Source: Diacronema lutheri (taxonomy: Eukaryota > Haptophyta > Pavlovophyceae > Pavlovales > Pavlovaceae). From it: DNA of 64,000 bases. The notes under the pieces were generated by a model. It was not told the origin of the DNA and searched no databases. It saw nothing but the letters and a program-made list of their open reading frames with translations. Location: positions 131,501 to 195,500 of the forward strand of contig JAGTXO010000022.1 in the NCBI GenBank assembly GCA_019448385.1, given 5' to 3'. Made by a program: the position numbers and the translations under genes. The number at the start of each line of letters is the position of its first letter. Position 1 is the stretch's first letter. Positions 10,265-20,331 of this stretch are shown here, one piece after another.

Positions 10265-10705
10265 CTGGCCGCGCTGACTAGCCCGGTCGCGAACGGCGCT
10301 CGGTCACGCAGTGCGAAGAGACCCGCGTCGATAGGTCCGAGCGCGGCCCCCGCGTTCTCGCAGCCCCTGACGCCGACGAGCGGCAGCAGCGCCTGCACGA
10401 GCCGCGCCGGGAAGAGCCGCGTGTCGTCCTCGATCTTGGTGAAAAAGGCCGTGCGCGGATGCGTGCGGGCTGCCCACACGAAGAACTCGCGCGTCTTGCG
10501 CGCGCAAATCCATCTACTTGGTGCGCAAGCCACCCTCAACGACGGTGGTCATCAAGCCGTCGCCGTGAGCCTCCATCTCTTCTCGGACAGCTTCGCTCAC
10601 GGCGGCGTCGCGGTTCACGCCGTGCAGAAATACGAACTTATGATGGCCCGCACGTGCAGCGGGCCGGTCACCACCGTCGACCGGAAGGGCAAGCGCCGGT
10701 CGGTG
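10265..10705 (-). pseudogene. GT31-family (beta-1,3-galactosyltransferase-like) fragment, interrupted
   Basis: Minus strand. About 10520-10705 encodes HHKFVFLHGVNRD and then GLRTK, the pattern of the GT31 start (F-L-x-G, then D/S-x-LT-LK). The next piece, from 10494, encodes TREFFVWA and TKIEDDTRLFP, matching the GT31 DxD metal-binding region (usually DDD). Joining the pieces needs removal of 22 nt (10495-10516) that contain an in-frame TAG. No GT-AG pair gives the right phase, so this is a frameshift, an insertion or a very unusual mini-intron. GT31 enzymes are normally Golgi type II membrane proteins that add Gal or GlcNAc with a beta-1,3 linkage. The start codon was not found. Confidence 0.45.
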
Positions 10706-11028
10706 CCCGTCCGGCTTGGCAAGGGTGCTCGCGCTTTCGGCAACGGCCTGGGCACGTCCGTCTCGCCGACTTTGCCCCTGGCGACCTTGGCCAACGAGCT
10801 CACCTCGCGCCGCGACAGCGCACTCAGGGTGACCCCAAAAAGCTCCTCTCGGCGAATTCTAACCGCGTGCGCGCGTGGCGCGCGCTGAGCGCGCTCCTCT
10901 TCCCAGCTCCATGCAGAGTGCTCAAGGGCGGCGACTCGACCTCGGGCATGCCGCGCAACTGCCCATGCGCAGCCCGCCGGCACCCAGCGGCAGGCAGGCG
11001 GCTGGCGGCAGGTGCCCGCGTGAGGTGG

Positions 11029-11145
11029 TCACTTGTCGGCCTCGGGCGCGAGCTCTTCGCCGCTGAGGGCGCCTCCGCACCCGTCGCACCAGATGTGGCC
11101 ATTCTCGTCGGGCGTAGGCAGACCCGCGACGAGCATCATGTCGCA
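11029..11145 (-). CDS. Short zinc-ribbon-like C-terminal exon
   Basis: The minus frame encodes YPSCDMMLVAG followed by HIWCDGCGGALSGEE and ends at TGA (11029-11031). The Cys pattern S-C-D ... W-C-x-x-C could bind one zinc. Its upstream exon was not identified. It lies just downstream of the reverse-transcriptase fragment and could belong to that element or to a separate small gene. Confidence 0.3.
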   Translation of the reverse strand, partial: CDMMLVAGLPTPDENGHIWCDGCGGALSGEELAPEADK

Positions 11146-11254
11146 CGACGGGTAGCAGCGCGCGCCGAGCCGCCGAGCCCGAGCCAGCCGAGCGGCGGTG
11201 GCTCGGTGCCGTAGGGACGACGGTGACCGGCACGGCCTGCTTGGCGGTTGCCAT

Positions 11255-12122
11255 CACGCGCGCGGCGCCGCTGAGCACGCCCCCAAGCTGCCCGCTCGCC
11301 CCGCCCATCTCCTTTGGCAGCCCCCCCCCTCCCCCCCCCCAGCGCGCGGCGAACTCAAAACTGGCGGTTGCCGGGGCTCGCCTAAGCGCGTCGCGAAGTA
11401 CGCACCGGCGGCCGCCGCATCGGCCGCGACGAGAGAGGGGAAGGGCACGGTCGGCACCAGCGCCGTGAGGTATTCGTAGCGCCAAGCCGACGCGCCGGCA
11501 GCGTTGTCGGTGTCGAGGTGGCGAAGAGCAGGCTCGATGTCGGCGGACAGGACCCGAAGGTGAGGAGCGTCATCCATACCGTCGATGACGGCGTCGACGC
11601 TCGCGACGCGCACCGGGTGCTTGGCCACCATCTGCGCGAGTACCTCCGGGCGCGCGATTCAGCGATGCCGTGGCTGTCAAGCATGCGAGACGCATCCGAG
11701 ATCTTGCCGTTGGCGATGAGAGCGAGCACCCTGCGGAGCGCGCGGTCCGCGGCGTCCTCACGCGCGGGCCAGCGCCGCGCGGCATGCGCCGCACAATTAC
11801 GCTCCCAACCCGTGACCAGCTCGGCGTAGGCGCGCGTCTCCCACAGCGTGAAACGCTGCGCGAGCGCGGCGCCCATGCGGCGTGGGTCCGAGCGGGGGGT
11901 GCGGCGTAGGAGCAGTGCCGGGAGGACGAGCAGCATCTTCAGCGCGCGCTCCGTCGCCGGCTGACGCACGCCCACCGCGCCGACGCCCTCGAGTGCCTCA
12001 GCGTCACGGAGGGCGTGGAACACCTCAACGAAGGCCGTCGCAAAGCGCTCGGCAAAGCCAGGCGGCAAGGCGACGAGCACCTTGCCGCCTGGCTTTGCCG
12101 ACGGCCTTCGTTGAGGCGGCAA
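11255..12122 (-). pseudogene. Non-LTR reverse transcriptase, N-terminal part only
   Basis: Minus strand, about 290 codons. It shows the stereotyped region before the RT palm in site-specific-type (R2-like/RLE) retroelements: LVLPALLLRRTPRSD, then ALRRVLALIANGKISDASRML, then (after a frame change near 11620) SADIEPALRHLDTDNAAG and SAWRYEYLTALVP, equivalent to the usual 'GPDG(W/F)R.E.L' entry to the palm. The catalytic palm (YxDD) is absent, because the sequence runs into a C-tract at about 11320-11340. No ATG is visible, and the frame is open upstream through the hairpin at 12023-12116. This is a truncated copy. Confidence 0.6.
12023..12116. repeat. Foldback inverted repeat at the start of the RT fragment
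   Basis: The right arm 12080-12116 (37 bp) is the exact reverse complement of 12023-12070, except for about 12 extra bases in the left arm near 12039-12050. The loop 12071-12079 is 9 nt. The structure lies inside the open frame of the RT fragment. Confidence 0.75.
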
Positions 12123-12190
12123 GGCGGCAAGACGAGCACCTCGCTGGTCCTCGTTGAGAGCACCGCCGATACCATCTCGTCGTCGCCGAC

Positions 12191-12294
12191 ACCTTCACGA
12201 ATCGTCGTCGACGACGGTGCTGGGCTTCGACACCGTTGCCGACGACGGCGGCCGCGCCGAGCACCGCCGATTCGTGAAGCCCAGCGAACTCCAT
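12191..12294. repeat. Second, shorter inverted repeat
   Basis: cttcacgaatcg (about 12192-12203) pairs with cgattcgtgaag (about 12278-12289). In addition, gctgggcttc at about 12219 is complementary to gaagcccagc immediately after the right arm. Together with the preceding foldback, this makes 12.0-12.3 kb a hairpin-rich segment. Confidence 0.5.
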
Positions 12295-12567
12295 GACGGT
12301 GAGATGGTCGACTGCCGCGTAGCTCCCGTCCGTCGGTTCCCGGGCCAAACTGGGCGCTGGCATGGGCGGATCGGCAGAAGGAGCGGCCGGGCGTCCGCCT
12401 GCGCGCGCGCGCTGACGCCGGCCGTGCTCATCGGAGGCGTCGGGCGCGTCGTCCTTATCGTCGCCAGGGAAGCGTCGGCGCAGCGGTTGCAGCCGCGCGG
12501 GCTGCGGTGGCGGCGGTGGCGGCGGCGAATGCGGCGGAGGCGGGGGGCCCGGCGGTGGCGCTGGCCG

Positions 12568-12682
12568 CTAAGGCGGGCAGCGCGCGGAACGAGGGGCGGG
12601 GCGTCCGGACTGAGGCGGACGGCCTGGCGGCGGAGGAGGCGCGCGCTGGCTTTGCGCACCGGTGGCCGAGCGCGTCCGCTGT

Positions 12683-12719
<37 letters not shown>

Positions 12720-13443
12720 CGGACGGACCCCCGTCCCGCTCCATACGGCGAGCGCTCGGCGCGGCGAGCGGAGGGACGGGCGTGGGCGAGCACAAGCTGG
12801 TGGCCTCTGGTAAGAGGCGCGCCGCCTCGATGAGCGCACGATCGCGCCTGCCGCGCGGGGTCAGCGGCTGCCCACGGCCCGCCGCGCGCAGCCGAGCGCA
12901 CGCCTCGGAGCCATAGCGGCAGGCGAGGAGTTCGATGACGGAGGGCGACTCCGCGGGCGGTGCGTGGCCAGGAGGCGGGCCCAAATCGCTCCAGCCTGTC
13001 GCGACCGGGCGCGGGAGGTCGAGAGCGTCGGCGGACGGCAGGCGGCGGCTGCAAAGGACGTCATGCGCACGCTCCGCCAGTTCGCGTACCCGCATCGCCA
13101 TGTACTCGTGCAAGAGGGTCGCATCAGGGTGGTCCCAGAGCTTGTCGGGTTGCACGCCGCGAGCCTGCGAGACGAGCCAGGCCCGCCTGCCCGCCTCCAA
13201 GCGGCGTGCCTCGGAAGCGTCGAGCCCTGGGTTCGACGAGACCGGGAGGCTCTCGAGGACGAAGAGCGCGGCCGTCGTGTCGCCCGCGAGAGGATGAGGC
13301 CCCGACCCACGCGTCGAGAAGTACACGTAGAGCCGGCGGTAGGACGCCGTGAGGCTGGCGAGGAAGAAGAGGCCGGGCGGCGGAGCTTCGAGTGGCCGCA
13401 ATGCGCCGGTGGGAGGCATCAGGGCGGGCGGCCTCCCCGCCAT
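12568..13443 (-). CDS. Hypothetical protein interrupted by a poly-C tract
   Basis: ATG at 13441-13443. About 230 residues have normal composition (LFFLASLTASYRRLYVYF, LWDHPDATLLHEYMAMRV, VIELLACRYGSEACARL). The frame then enters a poly-Pro run made by the homopolymer at 12681-12719. After the tract, a different frame (ending near 12455) looks more coding-like, so homopolymer length decides the C-terminus. No family recognised. Its place between the transposase and the RT fragment, on the same strand, suggests it is part of one of those elements. Confidence 0.35.
12681..12719. repeat. Poly-G tract (about 39 nt)
   Basis: An uninterrupted G run on the + strand inside the hypothetical ORF. Length is likely uncertain in any assembly, and it forces a poly-Pro or poly-Gly reading on all frames. 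Confidence 0.9.
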
Positions 13444-13780
13444 GCCCGCGGGGCCGCGCTACGATCGCGCAGGCCGGGCGTGCAGGGGTGCGCTTAGCGA
13501 GCTCGTCGATGTGAGGGATGCCCTCCACAGCTGCAGAGGCCGGCCGCTTGCGCGGGTTCAGCGTCGTGATGCCGGTCGCAAGCTCGACGTGGTTGCGGAT
13601 GACGGTGATGAGGCCAGTCGTGTGCTTCTCCAACTTCGCGCACAGCCGCGCCAATGGGCGCAGCTGGCTCATGATCGCCTGCTCGCGCTCAGCCGCGGTG
13701 AGCGGGATCGAACTGCCGCTGCCGGGCGCCTGCTGGCGAAGCCGGAAGCGCAGATCGGCGACGCGTGCGTTGATCCAGCC

Positions 13781-16700
13781 CTACTCGCGCACACGCCAGC
13801 CACGAGCGAAGTCCTCTGCCGTGAGCGGGTCGACGTTGCGGTTGTTGAGCTGGTACTTGAAGCGCACGGCGAGCATGTGCCTGCACGGAGCCCTGCGCAT
13901 GAAGCGGCCGGGCGCGCGCGGATGCCGGGCAGCCGGTGGATCAGAAGTGCGAGCGCTGCAGCGCTGCGCCTGCGCACCTGCGCGCGGCTGCGCACGGCTG
14001 CTCACCCGTGCGAGGTGGAGTATTGGCATGAGCAGCTCACGAGCGTCGTTTGCCGGCAGACGAGCGGCTCGTCTGGCAAGAGGTTCAGGTCGGCCAAGCG
14101 GATGGTGCCCGGTTCAAAGCGTACGTACGCGCCGTCGTCCTCACCTTGGAGGCTCGTCGCCAGGCGCTCGGCGAGATCAATGCCATCAAAGTCCCCGGCC
14201 GGCAGGTCAGCTTCGTCTGCGCCGTCCGTGTCGTGTGCGTCATCATCAGCGTCGCCGGCGGCTGCGCGGCCGGGAACGCGAGCGGCAGTGTCATCCACCG
14301 CACCGCCCGCATCGCCCGCCGCGCCCGCCGCGCCGCCCGCCGCGCCCGCCATGCCGCCCGCAGCGCCCGCCGTGCCGCGCGCCGCACCCGCCGCGCCTTC
14401 CGCGGCCGCGCCCGCCGCCGCGCCCGTCGCGCCGCCCGCAGCACAGCCCGCCGCGCGCGCCGCGCCATCCGGCGCTTCGCTTGCCGCGTCGCCGGCCGCA
14501 CCGCTTGTCGCGCCTCCGGCCGCGCCTCCGCCGGCCGCGCGGCGACAAGGCGCGCCGCGCGCCGCGCCGTCCGCAGCGCCGTTAGCCACGTCGCCCGCCG
14601 CTCCGCCCGCCGCGCCACCCGCCGCGCCACCAGCCGCTCCGCCCACCGCGCTGCTCGCGCCGGCTGCCCTTGCCGCGCCCGCTCCGACTGCCGCGGCCGC
14701 GGCCGCGGCCGCGACTGCGGCCTCGGCCGCGCTGTGCGCCGCGTCGGCCGCTGTTGCAGCTGCGCTCGCCATGCCGGACAGGCCAGCCGCGCCAGCCGCG
14801 CGCGCAGGGTGCGCAACGCCGGCTCCGCCAGCCGCATCCGTGCCGCCTGTCGCGCAGTGTGCGCGCGCGTGCGCTCGAGCTGCACCGCTGCCCGTCAGCG
14901 CGCGCGTCACCCGGAACACATCCCTGCCCTCACTGTCAAGGCCGGCGGGCGCGCAGACGTACTGCCGGGCCTGCGCCGCCTGCGCGCGGACGAGCTCGAT
15001 TGCGTGCGGCGAGACGAGGCCGGTCCTGATGAGCTCGCGCACTGCTGGCATGTCGTCCTTGGAGTAGTACACAAGCGTGAGCTGCTGCTTCTCCTTGCGC
15101 AACTCTCCCTGCGCCATGTGGCACATCTTGTACATGTCGAGCGCCTTGACGAGGTCGGTGAGGAGCAGGTTGGTACGCATGAGCCTCTTGATGGCGGCAT
15201 GGATCGACTCGGAGCGCTGCGCGCGGAGGAGAAGCGGCGGCCGGCGGACGCGCGAACGGCCGCGAGATGGTTAGTGTGCGAACGGCCGCGGCCGGGCATG
15301 AACTCCGCGCGCGCAGACCTGGGTCGAGTGCACACCGAGCGTGCATATCGCCCACGTGAAGCATGCCGCCCACGTGTGCTTGACGCTGCGCAGCCACTCG
15401 AGCCACTTGATCGCCGCCGCGTGCTTTGCGGTCGCGCGCGTGTCGGTGCCCTTGGGCTTGAGGGCCGCCACGACATCGACAATCTTCTGGAAGTCGTCGT
15501 CAAAGGTCGCCTTAGCGCTCACGTCCGTTTGCTTGGCGAGTCGCCACCACGCGTTCAGGACAGCGTGCCACACTTGCCAATTGAAGGCGAGGACGGGGCG
15601 AATGTGAGTCGTGAAGTTGAGGCTGAGGTGCCACGTGCACGCGAAGCGGAGGGTGTGCGGCAGCTGGCTCGCACACGCACCGATGATGCCGGAGTCCCCG
15701 TCCGTGATGATGACAGCGGGCGGAATCTTGAAGCACTCCTTGAAGCGCTCGAACGCCCACTGGAAGGAGGACCTCGTCTCGTGCATCGCGATGACTGCAG
15801 CAAGGATGAGTGTCTCGCCGTTCAGGCCGACGGTCGTGAAGAAGCCGAGCTTCATGTTGTACCGGTTCGTGCCCCACGTGGTGTCGAACATGATCACGTT
15901 CTTGGTCTCGTTGCGCGCGTAAGCCTCGAAGCCGCCCTCCTGCAGCCGAAGGCATGGGGTCATGCGCTGTGCACTTCAGCCGCTCGGCGGTGGCGCGGGG
16001 AAAGGGGGGAGTTGAGCGCGCGCCGACTTACAGACAGCGCACACCATCTCAAAGAAGACGTTCTGGAGAACGCCGGTCGCGTCGATCAGCTGCGCCCTGA
16101 AGAGCTCCTTCTCTTCGAAGCGCACGTTGAGTAATTCCATCAGGCCGGTGCAGTCGTACGCACGCTCGGCGCTCGTGTGGGCGAAGTGGTTGGCAGTGTC
16201 CTGGTAGGTGAACCGCACTGTGATGCCCTGCACCCTTGCCTCGTGCTCGAGGTGCGCGTGGATGGCGGTGACCGCCTTGGCCATGCGGAGGATGGCCGGC
16301 GTCACCGTGTCGAGAAGCTGGTCCGGGATTTTCCGGTTCTTGGTGAACGTGCACTCCTTGTCGGCGTCCGTCACCTGCTGCAGCGCCTTCGTCGGGTGAC
16401 GCGGGTGGTGGTTGAGCGCGCCGTGGATGATCACCCAGCCGTCGGTCGACTTCTCCAGGAGCAAGAACATGCCGCACTTGGTCTCAAACGTGATCTCGAA
16501 CTTCCTCCTCGTCGCGCGCTGCCCTGTGCCCTTGGCCTCGCGCACCGAGGCGTTGTACGAGCAGTAGAGGCCCTGGCGCGCGCCACGCGCCTCGGTCGGC
16601 TTTTGCGAGCTCGACAGGTAGGTGTCGTGGCCCTGCTGCCTGTTAAACGTGCGGAGCGCGGCCGTAGCGCCGGCGAGAGCAGGCCACGGCCCCTGCGGCA

Positions 16701-17559
16701 CGTCGTTCCACCGCGGATCTGTCACGGAGGTCCAATGTCGCTTGGCCCGCCGGTTGTCGAGCGCGATCGCCTCGCGCGTGCGGCGCGTGTCCAGCGAGCT
16801 GCTAGCGTCGCCCTGCTCGCGCGGCGGGCAATCAGCGGGCGCCGTCCGCAGCGCTGCGCCTGCGCAAACGCCCGGCGCAGCAAAGTCGCGCGCCGAGGCG
16901 CCTGCCGCAGGCGCACGAGACGCAGCGGCACCTTCGGCCCCTCCCACGCAGCCGGTCGTAACCCCGCCCGCACGGCCGAGCTGCGCCCCTGACTTGGAAC
17001 CAAAGTTGCCCGGCAGCCTGCTCGGCGGCGCGTCGTCTTCGCCATCCTGCCCATCGAGCCCGCCGTCGACGTGTCTGCCGCCGCCACGTGTGAACTCGTC
17101 ACGCGCGTGCTCCGACGCATCGCAGCAGAGCTCGTCTCCTTCGAGCACGTCGTCAAGTCCGTTGCCACTGCCTCGCGCGCCGGGCCCTGCGCCGGCGAGC
17201 ATGTTGTCGGTGCAGAGGCCGTCACGCCCAAACTCGCCGCCGTCGTACTCGAGCTCATCGCAGAGCCCGTCTCCGCACTTCGAACCATCGCCAGCGACGT
17301 CGATCGGGTTGTCGTGCGCGCCTTCTCGCGCGTCGGGCAGCGCCAATGGGCGAAACGAATTGAATCGGCCGAACTGCTGGAGCCCGTTGCGCCCGACGCC
17401 AATGCGCTCCCTGCTGCGCAGAACGCGATCCGAAAGAGGTGCCGGTTCGAAAGGAATTTCCAGCGGCGTGCGAGGCGTGCGCGAGCGCGCGCCCGTCATC
17501 GTGCGTCGCGGCGGAGTCATTTGCGGCTGCACCTGCCGCAGCGGTGATGCCGGAGGCAT
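13781..17559 (-). CDS. Mutator-like (MULE/FAR1-type) transposase, four exons
   Basis: Exons on the minus strand: 17559-16036, 15966-15319, 15216-14006, 13892-13781. Three introns (15967-16035, 15217-15318, 13893-14005) keep phase and start gtctg or gtgag, giving 1164 aa. An acidic N-terminus is followed by a FAR1/WRKY-GCM1-type C-C-H-H zinc domain (around residue 330: ETKCGMFLLL ... HGALNHHPRH). The MULE DDE core has FDTTWG (Asp about 533), TDGDSG (Asp about 593) and RSESIHAAIK (Glu about 727, formed exactly across an intron). Next comes an Ala/Gly-rich insert of about 250 aa within the segment between core and zinc finger, then a SWIM zinc finger (CSCQYSTSHG + APCRHMLAV) split by the last intron. 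It ends at TAG 13781-13783, but the same frame stays coding-like to about 13495, so the stop may be premature. An in-frame ATG at 17623-17625 is followed by TAG at codon 5. It probably mobilised a MULE transposon; terminal inverted repeats were not found. Confidence 0.85.
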
Positions 17560-17871
17560 TGCATCGTCGGCTAGGTCCTCATTGGCGGCGGGAGCACCGC
17601 TCGGCAGAGCCTACTGGTTGCCCATGTGACCTCAGGTTTGTTCGTACGTTGAGAACCTAGCCGACGATCCGCCGCGCGCGCGTGGTCGTCGGCACGGCCA
17701 GGGCCTGCGCGTGCGTTCGGCGTGCGTCGCGCGGGCATGGGCGGTTGTGAGGGTGTTCAGGACGTGCGTGGCGGGCGCGGCACGCGCGCCATTGCGCTCA
17801 CTCGCGAGGATCACGGCGTCGCTTCTGCTCTCCGGAATCTAAGACTCGCTGCGCGTGTGCGTGCGTGCGAT

Positions 17872-17920
17872 CCGAAATTCGGACCGCAAGTACTGCGCAG
17901 TCTTGCGATCCGAATGTCGG
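17872..17920. repeat. Imperfect 19-bp inverted repeat in AT-richer DNA
   Basis: The arms 17872-17890 and 17902-17920 match at 17 of 19 positions with an 11-nt loop. The surrounding 17860-18040 is markedly less GC-rich than the rest and also carries ttgggaagttt twice. It lies between two transposase genes, so it may be a transposon end or a MITE. No gene is visible in 17630-18300. Confidence 0.55.
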
Positions 17921-18301
17921 GACGCAGCGAAGTTCCGGAGTTCGGACTTCAATTCATCTGCTTTATCCCGAGTTCGATTTGGGAAGTTTATACCCGAATT
18001 GGGAAGTTTCAAGTTTGTGACGGAGTTGGCTCTCTCCCTCGGGCACAGCATGGCAGCAATCGGCTACTCTATCCCAGCACGGTTGGTGCTGTACGCCGCG
18101 CGCATCGTCAGCGCCGCGGCGTCGAAGTCGGCGGGCGAGGGCGCCTACGCGACGTAGACCTCCTGGTCCGCACCGCCCCTCGTCGCGCTTGCCGTCTCCG
18201 CGCGCACAGGCGGCTTCGTGCGCGAGGCGCATCGCCCGAAACTCGGTACGACGCGCTCTGAACCGGCAGCACGCCCGAGATCTCGGGCACGCTCGCACAA
18301 C

Positions 18302-19134
18302 ATGTACCCCCAGAACGTCTCCGAGCTGCTTCCCGACGTGATCTTCGGCGACGACCTGCTCGTCGACCGGCACTACCGCGTGCGCATCCTGCGGCGCATC
18401 GCCCACCGCCGCGATGCGGCCGAGGCCAACTTTTGGCTCGACGGCGGGCCCGCCGACTTGGTCGTTGGCGCGTGCATGTGCGGCCGAATCTACGCGCTCA
18501 AGTGCGTGGGCCGGCTCGTCCGCGGCGCCCGGATCCTCGCGCTGCAGCGCAAGAATGTCGCGCTCGCCACGTGCCGCGCGCACCTCATGGGCCACATGCT
18601 CCAGCGCATCGTCGGCGACGGCGGCGTCGCGCGGCCGCTGCAGCTGGTTGCAGCTCGTTCGCGTGGATCACGACACGCTCAACGCCGAGCGCCAGGCCTT
18701 GGAAGCACAGCATGGCACCGGCCAAATCATGCGACGGCATGTGCGCGCGCGCCGATGCGCTCTCCAAGGACCTCGCACGGGCGCACGTGCACGCTTACAA
18801 GCTCGATGGCTATCTGGTGTGGTGCAGCGAGGGCCTCCGTGGGAGTGACTCTTTCAACGGAGCGCTCAAGAACCTGATCACGCGGTGCAGCATGAGATCT
18901 GCTGGCTCCACGCCGAGATGTCGTCGCTCGTTGCAAGTTCGCCCGAGGTGTACGCGAACGACAGCGAGGCCACCGACTACAAGGACCACGGCATGTGCGT
19001 CGAGATCGATGGCTTCAACCGCGACGAGGTCGAGGGCGCGCCCGTGCCCGCGGCCGCGCCCACGAAGGCAGAGCCGGGCATCGAGTCCGAGTGCACCGCG
19101 CCCGCACAGGCAGAGCCGGGCAGCGAGTCCGAAG

Positions 19135-19167
<33 letters not shown>

Positions 19168-19445
19168 GGCAGAGCCGCGCACCGAGCCCGAGTGCGCCAA
19201 CGTGCCGCCGAACTCGCCCAAGCTCTCGTCGGTCGACAGCCAGGCCACCGAGTATAAGACCCCCTACGCGAACTCACGTGCTCGCCACCTGCAACGCCTC
19301 GAGTTCACGCACGCGTTCGAGTCTGTGCAGGCCGAGGTCGCTTAGCCAAAGCGCGCCAAGGTTCCGGCCACCGGCGCATCCAGCCGCTGGCTGCGCAACA
19401 CGGCGGTGCGCAACACCCGCAGCTCGGCCAACGGCAAGTAGCGCG
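18302..19445 (+). pseudogene. Frame-shifted transposase-like relic
   Basis: From ATG 18302 a coding-like frame (NVSELLPDVIFGDDLLVD ... LQRKNVALATCRAHLMGH) breaks near 18650. It resumes in another frame (LVRVDHDTLNAERQALEA), breaks near 18725, continues (HAYKLDGYLVWCSEG, SDSFNGALKNLITR), shifts near 18885 (ICWLHAEMSSLVASSPEVY) and again in an Ala/Pro/Glu repeat near 19130. It ends at an in-frame TAG (19343) after which coding-like sequence (PKRAKVPATGASSRWLRNT) continues to 19441. SDSFNGALKN resembles the RSESIHAAIK step of the nearby MULE, suggesting a decayed Mutator-like transposase. That assignment is tentative. Confidence 0.4.
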
Positions 19446-19609
19446 CCGGCGCAGCGCACGGTATGCCGCGGCGAGCTCAGTCGCGAAGAGTGTCCGACTG
19501 GCCGCGCCCTCCACGGGGTGCACGCGCACTCGGCGCGGTCCGGTCAGTCAGGGGGCCTCAGCTTGCGCGATGCCAGTTGCGAGCCCCCCCGGAATCCGCC
19601 ATTCTATTC

Positions 19610-19915
19610 TACTAGGCGTAAATCACCCAAGCCCTTCCGGTCGCCCGCATTCCGGGGTCGGACCCTCCGTCGGCCCGGCTCGGGCCCTCCGTCCGCCGCG
19701 CCCGCTCGACCCCGAATTCTACTCCAAATCGGCCGGTCAGGAGGGTGTCTCGGTCCTAGGCTCGTCATAAGCCTCGCCCCGACCCCTCGAGCGCTCATTG
19801 GCTGGCTTTTAACCCTTGATTGTACGACCCGGGTCGTACTCTCAGCCTTACACTGGCCGGACCAGCCCGGACCGCGCCCTATATAGTGGGCGTCAATCAC
19901 CTAAGCCCTTCCTGC
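19610..19915. repeat. Two diverged copies of a ~30-bp motif
   Basis: About 19612-19640 (taggcgtaaatcacccaag + ccctt) and 19884-19911 (gtgggcgtcaatcacctaag + ccctt) are alike, 270 bp apart, in a gene-free stretch (19450-20330). ctatatag at 19879-19886 is TATA-like, but no gene start follows it. Confidence 0.45.
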
Positions 19916-20331
19916 GGCAACGGCCGCGGGCGCCCCGGCTTTGGAGCAGGGCGCCGCGTTGCGACCGCCACGACCGCGGCCGCCGCGGCCGCCGCAGCTG
20001 CCGCCGCCGCCGCCGTACATGTCACCAGCAGCTGCTGCCAACGTGACTGACATACTGCGGCCAACCTTTGCGCACCCGTACCACGCGCGGCAACGGCCGC
20101 GCGCGCAGCCCGGCGACGTGCTACACGTCGGCGGCAGCTGCGCGTCGCAGCCCATCGCCGCGGCGGCGTGCGTGCCGTACGACATTGCGCATGCGCGCGA
20201 CGCGCCGCCGCCGCCGTACACCGCTGTGAGGGCCGCCAGCATGGGCGGAGGCGGTGGCTGCCTCCGCGTGTGAATTCTCTTTCGCGCGTGTTTCGAATCT
20301 AGCTGCGTGCGTCGCTCGGCTTTCGCGACCA

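Noticed and set aside
13349-16134. + strand ORFs of 570-690 aa over the transposase
   Set aside because: Antisense to MULE exons that carry DDE, zinc and SWIM motifs with phased introns.
13781-19345. Genome-wide reassignment of TAG to glutamine
   Set aside because: Mobile ORFs here also contain a TAA and frameshifts (43.1-43.5 kb), so decay explains the TAGs. Three sites are too few to support recoding.
19901-20273. Overlapping small ORFs on both strands (minus: Gly-rich with Tyr-Gly-Gly repeats; plus: two PPPPY-type motifs)
   Set aside because: Low complexity, equally plausible on either strand, and without a family match. The only clear signals are the short repeats nearby.
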